From the NCBI RefSeq assembly GCF_024127895.1, contig NZ_JAMYBK010000008.1, forward strand, positions 1 through 64,000: a DNA stretch of 64,000 nucleotides. Reading direction: 5' to 3'. Shown here piece by piece: positions 34,297-43,345 of the stretch (within the stretch, counting starts at the first letter, position 1; each line of letters starts with the position of its first letter). Both the position numbers and the translations under genes were made by a program. Source of the DNA: Pseudomonas guariconensis (lineage in GTDB: Bacteria; Pseudomonadota; Gammaproteobacteria; Pseudomonadales; Pseudomonadaceae). The notes below the pieces were generated by a model that was not told the origin of the DNA, made no database searches, and saw only the letters and a list, made by a program, of their open reading frames with translations.

Positions 34297-36492
34297 ATGG
34301 AAATCAAGGTCAATTTTCTCGACAACCTCCGTCTCGAAGCCAAGTTCGACGACTTCACGGTGGTTGCCGACCAACCTATCCGCTACAAGGGCGATGGTTC
34401 GGCACCAGGGCCGTTCGATTACTTCCTGGCCTCGTCGGCGTTGTGTGCCGCCTACTTCGTGAAGCTGTACTGCAACACGCGCAATATCCCCACCGACAAC
34501 ATCCGCCTGTCGCAGAACAACATCGTCGACCCGGAAAACCGCTACAACCAGATCTTCAAGATCCAGGTCGAGCTGCCCGCGGACATTTCCGAGAAGGACC
34601 GCCAGGGCATCCTGCGTTCGATCGACCGCTGCACGGTGAAGAAAGTGGTGCAGACCGGCCCTGAGTTCGTGATCGAGGAAGTGGAGAATCTCGACGCCGA
34701 TGCCCAGGCCCTGCTGATGCCAGACGCAGACGCGCACGCCAGCACCTACATCGTCGGCAAGGACCTGCCGCTGGAGCAGACCATCGCCAACATGTCGGGC
34801 ATCCTGGCGGGCCTGGGCATGAAGGTCGAGATCGCCTCGTGGCGCAACATCGTGCCCAATGTCTGGTCGCTGCACCTGCGCGATGCCCACTCGCCGATGT
34901 GCTTCACCAATGGCAAGGGCGCCACCAAGGAAAGCGCGCTGGCCTCGGCCCTGGGCGAGTTCATCGAGCGGCTGAACTGCAACTTCTTCTACAACGACCA
35001 GTTCTGGGGCGAAGACATCGCCAATGCGGCGTTCGTGCACTACCCGGACGAGCGCTGGTTCAAGCCCGGGCGCAAGGACGCTCTGCCGGCCGAGATCCTC
35101 GACGCCCATTGCCTGGCGATCTACAACCCCGACGGCGAGCTGCGTGGCTCGCACCTGTACGACACCAACTCCGGCAACGTCGAGCGTGGCATCTGCTCGC
35201 TGCCGTATGTGCGCCAGTCGGACGGTGAGGTGGTGTATTTCCCGTCCAACCTGGTCGAGAACCTGTTCCTGAGCAATGGCATGAGTGCGGGCAATACGCT
35301 GGCCGAAGCGCAGGTGCAGTGCTTGTCGGAAATCTTCGAGCGTGCGGTGAAGCGCGAAATCCTCGAAGGCGAGATCGCCCTGCCCGATGTGCCGCACGAA
35401 GTCCTGGCGAAGTACCCCGGTATCCTGGCCGGTATCCAGGGGCTGGAAGAGCAGGGTTTCCCGGTGCTGGTGAAGGATGCGTCGCTGGGCGGGGCGTTCC
35501 CGGTGATGTGCGTGACCTTGATGAACCCGCGTACCGGCGGTGTGTTCGCCTCGTTCGGCGCCCACCCGAGCTTCGAGGTGGCGCTGGAGCGCAGCCTCAC
35601 GGAGCTGCTGCAGGGCCGCAGCTTCGAGGGCCTGAACGACCTGCCGCAGCCCACCTTCGAAAGCCAGGCGGTGACCGAGCCGAACAACTTCGTCGAGCAC
35701 TTCATCGACTCCAGCGGCGTGGTGTCGTGGCGTTTCTTCAGCGCCAAGGCCGACTTCGAGTTCGTCGAGTGGGACTTCTCCGGCCAGGGCGACGACTCCA
35801 ACGCCGAGGAAGCCGAGACCTTGTTCGGCATCCTCGAAGACATGGGCAAGGAAGTCTACATGGCGGTGTACGAGCACCTGGGGGCAACCGCCTGCCGCAT
35901 CCTGGTGCCGGGCTATTCGGAAATCTACCCGGTGGACGACCTGATCTGGGACAACACCAACAAGGCGCTGCTGTTCCGTGCCGATATCCTGAACCTGCAC
36001 CGCCTGGACGATGCCGCCTTGCAGGCGCTGCTCGAACGCCTGGAAGACAGCGAACAGGATGACTACACCGACATCACCACCTTGATCGGCATCGAGTTCG
36101 ACGACAACACCGCCTGGGGCCAGCTGACGATCCTGGAGCTCAAGCTGCTGATCCATCTCGCCCTGCAGCAGCTCGAAGAGGCCAAGGAACTGGTGGAGGC
36201 CTTCCTGCAGTTCAACGACAACACCGTCGAGCGCGGCCTGTTCTACCAGGCCCTGAACGTGGTGCTGGAGGTCGTGCTGGACGACGAGCTGGCGTTGGAG
36301 GACTACGAGGTCAACTTCCGCCGGATGTTCGGCAACGAGCGGATGGACGCGGTGCTCGGCTCGGTGGACGGCAGCGTGCGCTTCTACGGCCTGACGCCCA
36401 CCAGCATAAAGCTGGAGGGGCTCGACAGGCACCTGCGGCTGATCGACAGCTACAAGAAACTGCACGCGGCGCGGGCCCGGCTCGCCTCGTGA
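34297..36492 (+). CDS. OsmC-YcaO fusion protein
   Basis: This 731-residue protein joins two families. Residues 1-145 resemble OsmC (YKGDGSAPGPFDYFLASSAL, then CAAYFVKLYCNTR), including the Cys near residue 50 used by OsmC-type peroxidases. From about residue 150 it matches E. coli-type YcaO: ASWRNIVPNVWSLHLRDAHS, the ATP-binding TNGKGATKESALASALGEF near 203-221 and LGGAFPVMCVTLMNPRTGGV. The C terminus (about 600-720) is helical, like the TPR segment of YcaO. E. coli YcaO acts in beta-methylthiolation of ribosomal protein S12; thiol biochemistry of OsmC could be connected, but this is inference. No RiPP precursor or partner dehydrogenase lies nearby. Confidence 0.9.
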   Translation: MEIKVNFLDNLRLEAKFDDFTVVADQPIRYKGDGSAPGPFDYFLASSALCAAYFVKLYCNTRNIPTDNIRLSQNNIVDPENRYNQIFKIQVELPADISEKDRQGILRSIDRCTVKKVVQTGPEFVIEEVENLDADAQALLMPDADAHASTYIVGKDLPLEQTIANMSGILAGLGMKVEIASWRNIVPNVWSLHLRDAHSPMCFTNGKGATKESALASALGEFIERLNCNFFYNDQFWGEDIANAAFVHYPDERWFKPGRKDALPAEILDAHCLAIYNPDGELRGSHLYDTNSGNVERGICSLPYVRQSDGEVVYFPSNLVENLFLSNGMSAGNTLAEAQVQCLSEIFERAVKREILEGEIALPDVPHEVLAKYPGILAGIQGLEEQGFPVLVKDASLGGAFPVMCVTLMNPRTGGVFASFGAHPSFEVALERSLTELLQGRSFEGLNDLPQPTFESQAVTEPNNFVEHFIDSSGVVSWRFFSAKADFEFVEWDFSGQGDDSNAEEAETLFGILEDMGKEVYMAVYEHLGATACRILVPGYSEIYPVDDLIWDNTNKALLFRADILNLHRLDDAALQALLERLEDSEQDDYTDITTLIGIEFDDNTAWGQLTILELKLLIHLALQQLEEAKELVEAFLQFNDNTVERGLFYQALNVVLEVVLDDELALEDYEVNFRRMFGNERMDAVLGSVDGSVRFYGLTPTSIKLEGLDRHLRLIDSYKKLHAARARLAS

Positions 36493-36519
36493 CCGGGCCC
36501 TGCGGGGGCGGGGTGGCGG

Positions 36520-37224
36520 TCAGACGCTGCGGGTCAGGCCGCCATCGACGCGCAGGTTCTGCCCGGTGATGTAGGCCGCGCCCTCGCTGGCCAGGAAGGC
36601 GATGGTGGCGGCGATCTCCTCGCTCGTGCCGTAGCGCTTGAGCGGCACGCTGTCGCGGCGTTGCTCGGTGGCCGGCAGGCTGTCGATCCAGCCCGGCAGC
36701 ACGTTGTTGATGCGGATGTTGTCCTTGGCGTAGGTATCGGCAAAGAGCTTGCTGAACGCCGCCAGGCCTGCGCGGAACACGGCCGAGGTGGGGAACAGCT
36801 CGCTGGGCTCGAAGGCCCAGGCCGAGGAGATGTTGATGATCACGCCGCCTTGCTGGCGCTGCATGACCGGCGTGACCAGGCGGGCAGGGCGGATCACGTT
36901 GAGCAGGTAGGTGTCCATGCCCTCGTGCCAGTCGTCGTCGCTGAGCGCCAGGATCGGCGCACGCGGGCCGTGGCCGGCACTGTTGACCAGCACGTCGATG
37001 CGCTGCCATTGCTGCAGGGTGGCGTCGACCAGGCGCTGCAGGTCGTCGTTGGACTGGTTGCTGCCGGTCACGCCGATGCCGCCCAGCTCCTTTGCCAGCG
37101 CTTCGCCTTTGCCCGAGGACGAGAGGATCGCCACCTTGAACCCCTCCGCGGCCAGGCGTCGGGCCGCCGCTGCGCCCATGCCGCTGCCGCCGGCGGTGAT
37201 GATCGCTACTTTTTCTACTGACAT
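36520..37224 (-). CDS. SDR-family protein with altered catalytic Tyr/Lys
   Basis: The 234-residue protein has the SDR fold: coenzyme motif TAGGSGMGAAAARRLA (residues 10-25), VNSAGHGP (80-87) and the C-terminal GQNLRVDGGLTRSV. The catalytic serine is present at Ser134 (INISSAWAF). The position 13 residues later, normally Tyr, is Ser147 and the Lys four residues on is Arg151 (FPTSAVFRAGLAAF). Classical dehydrogenase activity is therefore doubtful. The genes downstream of lysR (112-nt gap, same strand) may be co-regulated. It could be a ligand-binding or altered-chemistry SDR. Confidence 0.85.
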   Translation of the reverse strand: MSVEKVAIITAGGSGMGAAAARRLAAEGFKVAILSSSGKGEALAKELGGIGVTGSNQSNDDLQRLVDATLQQWQRIDVLVNSAGHGPRAPILALSDDDWHEGMDTYLLNVIRPARLVTPVMQRQQGGVIINISSAWAFEPSELFPTSAVFRAGLAAFSKLFADTYAKDNIRINNVLPGWIDSLPATEQRRDSVPLKRYGTSEEIAATIAFLASEGAAYITGQNLRVDGGLTRSV

Positions 37225-37336
37225 AAGGCCTCCCTTGGGGCTGTGGTCCGGTGAATGGCCACCAGACTAGCACCGGCCAATACGTGGGCGGGAGGCAGGT
37301 GACCTTCGTTGTAACAGTAGAAAAACTACTGGGTTG

Positions 37337-38224
37337 TCAGCGCGCCTGGCGTAGCAGCCACTGGCGTACGGTCTCCAGCGCCGCCGGCATGCCGCCCTTG
37401 CGCGGCCATACCAGGTAGAAATGCTTGTCCAGGTGCAGGGCATGGTCGAAGACCAGGGCCAGGCGCCCGGCCTCCAGGTCGCTCTGCACGAAGAAGTGGC
37501 TCGACAGCGCCAGCCCCTGGCCGGCGATGGCCGCCTCGATGGCCAGTGAGGTCTGGTTGAAGCGCACGTTCTTCGGCATGGGCTGCGCCGGTTGCCCGAA
37601 CAACCCGGCGATGAATTCAGGCCAGAAATTGTGGGCGTCGTGCAGCAGCAGGAAGTGCTGTAGCTGCTCGAGGTTCTGCGGCCTGCCCCTCTGCGCCAGC
37701 AGCGTTGGGCTGGCCACCGCGACCACGCGCTGCTCCAGCAGCCGCTCGGTGTTGAGCCCAGGGCCGAACGGTGGCTGGCCGTAGCGCACGGCGAGGTCCA
37801 CGCCATCGGCATGGAACTGCGACAGGCGGTCGGTGGCCAGGACCCGCAGGTCGATCTCGCCATGGGCCTTGGTGAAGGACGCCAGCCGCGGGATCAGCCA
37901 TTTCGAGGCGAAGGTAGGGGTGACGCTCACCGTCAGGTGGCTGTTGCCTGGGCGCAGGGCGCTGGTTGCCTCGCTGATCAGGGCGAAGGCGTTGCGCAGA
38001 GTCCTGCTGTAGCCCAGGCCCGCGTCGGTCAGCCTGAGCCCGCGCGGCAGACGCTCGAACAACTTGATGCCCAGGTTCGCTTCCAGGGCGCGGACCTGCT
38101 GGGCCACGGCAGCCTGGGTAACCCCCAGCTCCTCGGCCGCGAGGCGGAAGTTCAGGTGTCGGGAGGCGACCTCGAACACACGCAGGCCGTTGAGTGGGGG
38201 GAGGGTGGCTGGGCCGTCGGTCAT
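37337..38224 (-). CDS. LysR-family regulator (GcvA-like)
   Basis: The 295-residue protein from MTDGPATLPPLNGLRVFEVA has a winged helix-turn-helix at about residues 10-70 (FRLAAEELGVTQAAVAQQVR) and a periplasmic-binding-like effector domain beginning near LTVSVTPTFASKWLIPRLAS, the pattern of the GcvA/AmpR subgroup. An upstream TTG at 38263 is possible but has no ribosome site. Same strand and directly upstream of the SDR gene. Target and effector unknown. Confidence 0.9.
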   Translation of the reverse strand: MTDGPATLPPLNGLRVFEVASRHLNFRLAAEELGVTQAAVAQQVRALEANLGIKLFERLPRGLRLTDAGLGYSRTLRNAFALISEATSALRPGNSHLTVSVTPTFASKWLIPRLASFTKAHGEIDLRVLATDRLSQFHADGVDLAVRYGQPPFGPGLNTERLLEQRVVAVASPTLLAQRGRPQNLEQLQHFLLLHDAHNFWPEFIAGLFGQPAQPMPKNVRFNQTSLAIEAAIAGQGLALSSHFFVQSDLEAGRLALVFDHALHLDKHFYLVWPRKGGMPAALETVRQWLLRQAR

Positions 38225-38433
38225 GAGGGGGCGCTTGTCGACAGGGAGCGGTGAGGATAACAAAGCGCGTGGGCCGAGCCGACCACGAATGGGCTGGCTT
38301 GAGTTTTTCTCAAGCAGATGCGTTCTTCATTAGAAACGGGCGGGACCTTGGGGTTGGAAGAGACTGAGGAAAACTCGACGAACGGTATGGCTGGAGGGAG
38401 AGGGCCGGGTACTGAGGCAAGCCCCAATGGCAC

Positions 38434-39342
38434 TCAGGCAAGGCTCGCCTGCAGGGCTTCGATGAACTCACGCTCGGCACGGCTCATGCGCTGGTCGCGG
38501 TTCCACAGCAGGTGGATGTCGACGTCGGCGATCCCTTCGTGGGGCGGCAGCCGCCACAGCAGCCCGGCGTCCACGTCGGGGGCGACCACATGCTCGGGCA
38601 GGCAGCCGATGCCGAACCCCGCGATCACCAGGCGACGCACTTCCTCAAGGCTCGGCGAGGACGCGACGATGCGCCCGGAAAACCCTTGCTGGTCTCGGAA
38701 GATGGTGAGCGGCGAGAGCATGCCGCCGATCTGGTCGCTGGTGAAGCTGACGAAGTTCTCCCGTTGCAGGTCGCCCTCGGGCTTGCCGAACAGGGCGTGG
38801 TGCTTGCCGCAGAAGAACGCATAGCGCTGGCGCAGGAACAGGCGTTGCTCCAGGCGCGGCTGGGGCCGGCGATTGAGGCTCAGGCCGGCGGTGGCGGTCT
38901 TTTCCTGCAGGGCCGCGACGATGTCGGAGCTGCGCATCACATCGATCTCCAGCTCCACGCGCGGGTGCTGGCGGTGGAAGTCGGCGAGGAAGTCGTCGAA
39001 GCGTGTCGAGCAGATGCGGCTGATCATCAACAGGCGCACCTTGCCCACCAGCTCGTCGGTAGGTTGCTCCAGCAGGCCACCGATCTGCGACATTTGCCCG
39101 TACACCTCGCCAGAGAGCAGGAACAGCTGTTCGCCCACTTCGGTGAGGACGAAGCGTGGCCCGCGGCGGGCGATGAGCTGGCGGCCGAGCTGTTCCTCCA
39201 GGCGCTTGAGTGCCTGGCTCACCGCTGGCTGGGTCAGGTGCAGGCGGGCGGCGGCGCGGCTGATGGAGAGTTCCTGGCCGATGACCCGGAAGGTGCGCAG
39301 CAGGTTCCAGTCGAGGCGGTCGTTGAGCAGGCGGTCGGGCAT
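38434..39342 (-). CDS. LysR-family regulator
   Basis: The 302-residue protein has the LysR winged helix at about residues 10-70 (SISRAAARLHLTQPAVSQAL) and an effector-binding domain from LVGKVRLLMISRI to the C terminus. It is divergent from the MHS transporter operon (366-nt gap) and is therefore the likely regulator of that operon. A 9-bp inverted repeat lies 18-70 nt upstream of its start. No clear Shine-Dalgarno precedes the ATG. Confidence 0.9.
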   Translation of the reverse strand: MPDRLLNDRLDWNLLRTFRVIGQELSISRAAARLHLTQPAVSQALKRLEEQLGRQLIARRGPRFVLTEVGEQLFLLSGEVYGQMSQIGGLLEQPTDELVGKVRLLMISRICSTRFDDFLADFHRQHPRVELEIDVMRSSDIVAALQEKTATAGLSLNRRPQPRLEQRLFLRQRYAFFCGKHHALFGKPEGDLQRENFVSFTSDQIGGMLSPLTIFRDQQGFSGRIVASSPSLEEVRRLVIAGFGIGCLPEHVVAPDVDAGLLWRLPPHEGIADVDIHLLWNRDQRMSRAEREFIEALQASLA

Positions 39343-39708
39343 GGCGGGCTCGATAATAATCAGGGCTAATAGTTCGAATAATAAATAGAAAATTGACTAA
39401 TCATAGCCCTGAGCCGATAAATCGTAGCCAGGGCAAGGCTGTCGCAGGTTTGCCCTGATGCCAGTCAGTCCAGCCTTGCAAGCGCCCCTTCGCGGGCAAG
39501 CCCGCTCCCACAGGGGCCGAGTCGACCACGAAAGGGGCGGTTTGCAGGGGCCTTGTGGGAGCGGGCTTGCCCGCGAAGGGCGGTAAGCACCGCCTGGTTG
39601 ACCGGCACAGTATTCGAGCACCACCCAACAGCTTGACCAGGCGCCGACAGAGCGCCGCCGTGAGCCCCTAATCACTCCTGCCAGAACAAAAGCAAAGGAG
39701 CCAGACCC
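39343..39708. promoter_or_regulatory. Divergent lysR / transporter promoter region
   Basis: The lysR-proximal part is AT-rich and contains TCAGGGCTA (39360-39368) and TAGCCCTGA (39404-39412), a perfect 9-bp inverted repeat with a 35-nt AT-rich centre that holds AATAATAAATAG. Such spacing would fit a LysR tetramer or a loop. The middle part is a REP pair. The final 100 nt lead to the transporter start with AGGAG 9 nt before the ATG. Confidence 0.5.
39485..39583. repeat. REP pair (GCGGGCTTGCCCGC type), inverted
   Basis: TTCGCGGGCAAGCCCGCTCC at 39489-39508 and the inverted copy GGGAGCGGGCTTGCCCGCGA at 39557-39576, with CCCACAGGGGCC-type flanks. It lies between the lysR gene and the transporter gene. 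Confidence 0.85.
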
Positions 39709-41013
39709 ATGAAGCCTTCCGCTTCGCCCCAGCCGCGCCGTGCCGCCGCCGCCGCGTTCATCGGCACCATGATCGAGTGGTACGACTTCTATATCTACGC
39801 CACCGCCGCCGCCCTGGTGTTCGGCGCCTTGTTCTTCCCCTCCGACAACAGCCTGTTCAGCACCATGGCCGCCTTCGGCACCTTCGCCGTGGGTTTCTTC
39901 GCCCGCCCCCTGGGAGGCCTGGTTTTCGGCCATGTCGGTGACCGCATCGGGCGCAAGAAGTCCCTGGTCATCACCTTGCTGATGATGGGCGTGGTCACCG
40001 TGGGCATCGGCCTGCTGCCGACCTATGCGCAGATCGGCGCCACCGCGCCGGTGCTGCTGGTCCTGCTGCGCATCGTCCAGGGCATCGCCGTGGGCGGTGA
40101 GTGGGGTGGGGCGGTGCTGATGGCCGGCGAGCATGCGCCCAAGGGCCGGCGCAACTTCTTCGCCTCGTTCGCCCAGCTCGGCAGCCCGGCCGGCCTGATT
40201 CTCTCGCTGCTGGCCTTCGGCGCGGTGACCCGCCTGCCCGAGGAAGAACTGATGAGCTGGGGCTGGCGTGTGCCGTTCCTGGCCAGTGCGCTGTTGCTGC
40301 TGGTGGGCCTGGCGATTCGCCTGGGGGTCAATGAGTCGCCGGAGTTCATCGCCAGCCGCGAGCAGGCCGAAAAGACCCGGCGCAAGGAACAGGCGCCAGT
40401 GCTGGAGGTGCTGCGCACGGCCTGGCGGCCATTGCTGCTGTGCATCGGTGCCAACACCCTGGGCATCGCCGGGGTCTACTTCACCAACACCTTCATGATC
40501 AGCTACACCACCCAGCAACTGCACCTGGAGCGTGCGCTGATCCTCGAGTGCCTGTTCTTCGTGGCGGTCATCCAGTTCTGCGTGCAGCCGCTGGCCGCCT
40601 GGGTGTCCGAGAAAGTGGGCGCCACCCGCTTCCTGTGCCTGGTGTCGTTGCTGGCCATGGCCTCGCCGTACCCGATGTTCGTGCTGGTGAGCTCCGGCCA
40701 GGGGCCGCTGATCGTGCTCGGCATCGCCCTGGCGGCGGCGTGCATGGCCTCGTTCTACGCGGTGATCGCCGGCTACGTCAGCGGCATGTTCGAAACCCGC
40801 GTGCGCTATACCGCGATCTCCATGGCCTACCAGGTCTGCGGCGCCATCGCCGGCGGCCTGACCCCGCTGATCGGCACCTGGCTGGCCCATACCTTCACCG
40901 GGCAGTGGTGGCCGATGGCGCTGTTCTACAGCCTGATCGCCACGATTTCCCTGATCTGCGTCCTGGCCCTGGCGCGCCAGTACGCCCGCAGCCAGCACCT
41001 CGAGCTGGCCTGA
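39709..41013 (+). CDS. MFS transporter, metabolite:H+ symporter (MHS) family
   Basis: The 434-residue protein has twelve predicted membrane segments. AAAFIGTMIEWYDFYIYATA, GHVGDRIGRKKSLVITLLMM and the QGIAVGGEWGGAVLMAGEHA segment after TM4 are MHS signatures shared with shikimate, dicarboxylate and proline-betaine porters. AGGAG supports the ATG. It is the first gene of an operon with a carbamoylase-like hydrolase (30 nt on) and an acetylpolyamine deacetylase-like gene, so it probably imports their substrate. Confidence 0.92.
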   Translation: MKPSASPQPRRAAAAAFIGTMIEWYDFYIYATAAALVFGALFFPSDNSLFSTMAAFGTFAVGFFARPLGGLVFGHVGDRIGRKKSLVITLLMMGVVTVGIGLLPTYAQIGATAPVLLVLLRIVQGIAVGGEWGGAVLMAGEHAPKGRRNFFASFAQLGSPAGLILSLLAFGAVTRLPEEELMSWGWRVPFLASALLLLVGLAIRLGVNESPEFIASREQAEKTRRKEQAPVLEVLRTAWRPLLLCIGANTLGIAGVYFTNTFMISYTTQQLHLERALILECLFFVAVIQFCVQPLAAWVSEKVGATRFLCLVSLLAMASPYPMFVLVSSGQGPLIVLGIALAAACMASFYAVIAGYVSGMFETRVRYTAISMAYQVCGAIAGGLTPLIGTWLAHTFTGQWWPMALFYSLIATISLICVLALARQYARSQHLELA

Positions 41014-41043
41014 TCCACACCGATTCGATTGGAGTACCCGTAC

Positions 41044-42285
41044 ATGTTGAAAAGCAATGGCGAGCGCCTGTGGGCGAGCCTGATGGCCATGGCCGAGGTC
41101 GGCGCCACCGCACGTGGTGGCAGCTGCCGTCTGGCGCTCAGCGATGAAGACAAGGCCGGCCGCGAGCTGTTCGCGGCCTGGTGCCGGGAGGCCGGGTTGA
41201 GCCTGTCGGTGGATGCCATCGGCAACCTGTTCGCCCGCCGCCCAGGCAGCGACCCGGATGCCGCGCCGGTGATGATGGGCAGCCACCTGGACACCCAGCC
41301 TGAAGGCGGCCGTTTCGATGGCGTCTACGGGGTGCTGGCGGGCCTGGAGGTGGTGCGTCGTCTCAACGACCTCGGCATCCAGACCCGCAAGCCCCTGGAG
41401 ATTGCCGTGTGGACCAACGAGGAGGGCGCCCGCTTCACCCCGGCGATGTTCGGCTCGGCGGTGTTCACCGGCACCCTGGCGCTGGACGAGGCCCTGGCCA
41501 TTCGCGATGCCGAGGGCGTCAGCGTGGCCGAGGCGTTGCAGCGCACCGGCTACGCGGGTTCGCGCCCATTGGGCGGCAAGGTCGATGCCTACTTCGAGGC
41601 GCACATCGAGCAGGGCCCGATCCTCGAGGACAACGCCAAGAGCATCGGCGTGGTCAGCGGCGGCCAGGCGATCCGCTGGCTGGACGTGACCGTCGAGGGC
41701 ATGGCGGCCCACGCCGGCACCACGCCGATGAAGCTGCGCAAGGACGCCCTCTACGGCGCCGCGCGGATGATCCAGACGGTGGAGCAGTTGGCCGCCGACT
41801 TCGCCCCCGAGGGCCTGACCACCGTGGGCGAGCTGTCCATCGCCAAGTCCTCGCGCAACACCATCCCGGGGGTGGTGCGCTTCACCGTCGACCTGCGCCA
41901 TCACCGTGACGAGGCCATCGAGGCCATGGAGCGCGACCTGGGCCGGCACCTGCAGGCCATCGCCGAGACACGCGGCTTGCAGGTGCGTATCGAGCGCCAC
42001 TGGGTCAGCCCGGCCACGCCGTTCGATCCTGCATGCGTGGCGGCGGTGCAACAAGCGGTGGATGGCCTGGGCTATGCGCAGCAGCCGATCGTCAGCGGCG
42101 CCGGCCACGATGCCATCCTGCTGGCGCGCTACTGCCCGACGGCGATGGTGTTCATCCCCTGCGTCGGTGGCCTGAGCCACAACGAAGCTGAGGACGTGCT
42201 GCCCGAAGACGCCCGCCAGGGCGCGGATGTACTGCTCAACGCCGTGCTGGCCCGTGCCGGTCGTGTAGAACAAGGAGACGCCTGA
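41044..42285 (+). CDS. M20-family N-carbamoyl amino acid / allantoate amidohydrolase-type enzyme
   Basis: The 413-residue protein is a zinc hydrolase of the hydantoinase/carbamoylase family. Metal-site motifs are MMGSHLDTQPEGGRFDGVYG (His81, Asp92), WTNEEGARFTPAMFGSAVF (Glu127), EAHIEQGPILED and the late SGAGHDAILLA. The start at 41044 has GGAG 9 nt upstream; a TTG 15 nt earlier overlaps that site. Family members cleave N-carbamoyl amino acids, allantoate or beta-ureidopropionate with release of ammonia and CO2. The substrate here cannot be read from sequence. The stop codon overlaps the next ATG by 1 nt. Confidence 0.9.
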   Translation: MLKSNGERLWASLMAMAEVGATARGGSCRLALSDEDKAGRELFAAWCREAGLSLSVDAIGNLFARRPGSDPDAAPVMMGSHLDTQPEGGRFDGVYGVLAGLEVVRRLNDLGIQTRKPLEIAVWTNEEGARFTPAMFGSAVFTGTLALDEALAIRDAEGVSVAEALQRTGYAGSRPLGGKVDAYFEAHIEQGPILEDNAKSIGVVSGGQAIRWLDVTVEGMAAHAGTTPMKLRKDALYGAARMIQTVEQLAADFAPEGLTTVGELSIAKSSRNTIPGVVRFTVDLRHHRDEAIEAMERDLGRHLQAIAETRGLQVRIERHWVSPATPFDPACVAAVQQAVDGLGYAQQPIVSGAGHDAILLARYCPTAMVFIPCVGGLSHNEAEDVLPEDARQGADVLLNAVLARAGRVEQGDA

Positions 42286-43307
42286 TGCGTTGCTACTTCC
42301 ACCCCGAACAGCTGTTGCACTATCCACGCAGCTACTACTCCCGAGGCGCCATGCGCACGCCCCAGGAAGTCCCCGAGCGCGCCCTGCGCCTGCTGCAGGC
42401 GGCCAAGGACCTGGGCTTCGACATCCGCCAGCCCGACGATGCCGGCCTCGGCCCGCTCAAGGCAGTGCATGGCGAGGCCTACCTGGCCTTCCTCGAAGAG
42501 GCCCATGCACGCTGGAAGGAGGTGCCCGAGGACTGGGGCGACGAGGTCATGTCGAACATCTTCGTGCGCGAGCCCAACGCTCTGCGCGGCATCCTCGCCC
42601 AGGCCGGGCGCTACCTGGCCGACGGCAGTTGCCCGGTGGGCGAGCAGACCTGGCGTTCGGCGTACTGGTCGGCGCAGAGCGCGGTGGCGGGCGCCAAAGC
42701 CATCCTCGATGGCGAGCCCGCGGCCTATGCCCTATGCCGCCCGCCAGGGCACCATGCGCGTTTCGATGCCGCCGGTGGCTTCTGCTACATCAACAACGCC
42801 GCCGTCGCCGCCCAGGCCCTGCGCAGCCGCTACGGCCGCGTGGCGATCCTCGATACCGACATGCACCACGGCCAGGGTATCCAGGAGATTTTCTACGAGC
42901 GCAATGACGTGCTGTATGTGTCGACCCATGGCGACCCGACCAACTTCTACCCGGGTGTCGCTGGGTTCGAGGATGAGCGTGGCAGTGGTGCGGGGGAGGG
43001 GTACAACCTCAACCTGCCGATGGCGCACGGGGCCAGTGAAGCCGACTTCATGGGGCAACTGGAGATCGCGCTGGATGCGGTGAAGGACTTCGGTGCCGAG
43101 GTGCTGGTGCTGTCGCTGGGCTTCGATATCTACGAGCTGGACCCACAGAGCAAGGTGGCGGTGACGACCGAAGGGTTTGCGGCGTTGGGTGAGCAGATTC
43201 GGGCGTTGCGTTTGCCGTGTCTGATCGTGCAGGAAGGGGGGTATCACCTGGAGAGCCTGGAGGCGAATGCGCAGGCGTTCTTTGCGGACAAGGGGGATTG
43301 GCGTTAA
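42285..43307 (+). CDS. Histone-deacetylase-fold amidohydrolase (acetylpolyamine deacetylase-like)
   Basis: The 340-residue protein shows the HDAC fold: CRPPGHHARFDAAGGFCYIN with the His156-His157 pair, LDTDMHHGQG with zinc ligands Asp192 and His194, SLGFDIYELDP with Asp281, and QEGGYH with the transition-state Tyr. Length and the aromatic/acidic insert near residues 80-100 (VPEDWGDEVMSNIF) match bacterial acetylpolyamine aminohydrolases, which remove acetyl groups from acetylated polyamines. Third gene of the transporter-hydrolase operon. Confidence 0.9.
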   Translation: MRCYFHPEQLLHYPRSYYSRGAMRTPQEVPERALRLLQAAKDLGFDIRQPDDAGLGPLKAVHGEAYLAFLEEAHARWKEVPEDWGDEVMSNIFVREPNALRGILAQAGRYLADGSCPVGEQTWRSAYWSAQSAVAGAKAILDGEPAAYALCRPPGHHARFDAAGGFCYINNAAVAAQALRSRYGRVAILDTDMHHGQGIQEIFYERNDVLYVSTHGDPTNFYPGVAGFEDERGSGAGEGYNLNLPMAHGASEADFMGQLEIALDAVKDFGAEVLVLSLGFDIYELDPQSKVAVTTEGFAALGEQIRALRLPCLIVQEGGYHLESLEANAQAFFADKGDWR

Positions 43308-43345
43308 GCGGGCAAGGGCCGGCAGTTGCGTTGTCGCTGCTGGCC

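Noticed and set aside
34297..36492. YcaO gene as part of a thiazole/oxazole RiPP cluster
   Set aside because: No precursor peptide, no E1-like or dehydrogenase partner, and the sequence is the E. coli YcaO type.
39397..42327. 976-codon minus-strand open frame opposite the MHS transporter and carbamoylase genes
   Set aside because: His/Gln/Gly-rich shadow translation, covers a REP pair, no recognisable domain.
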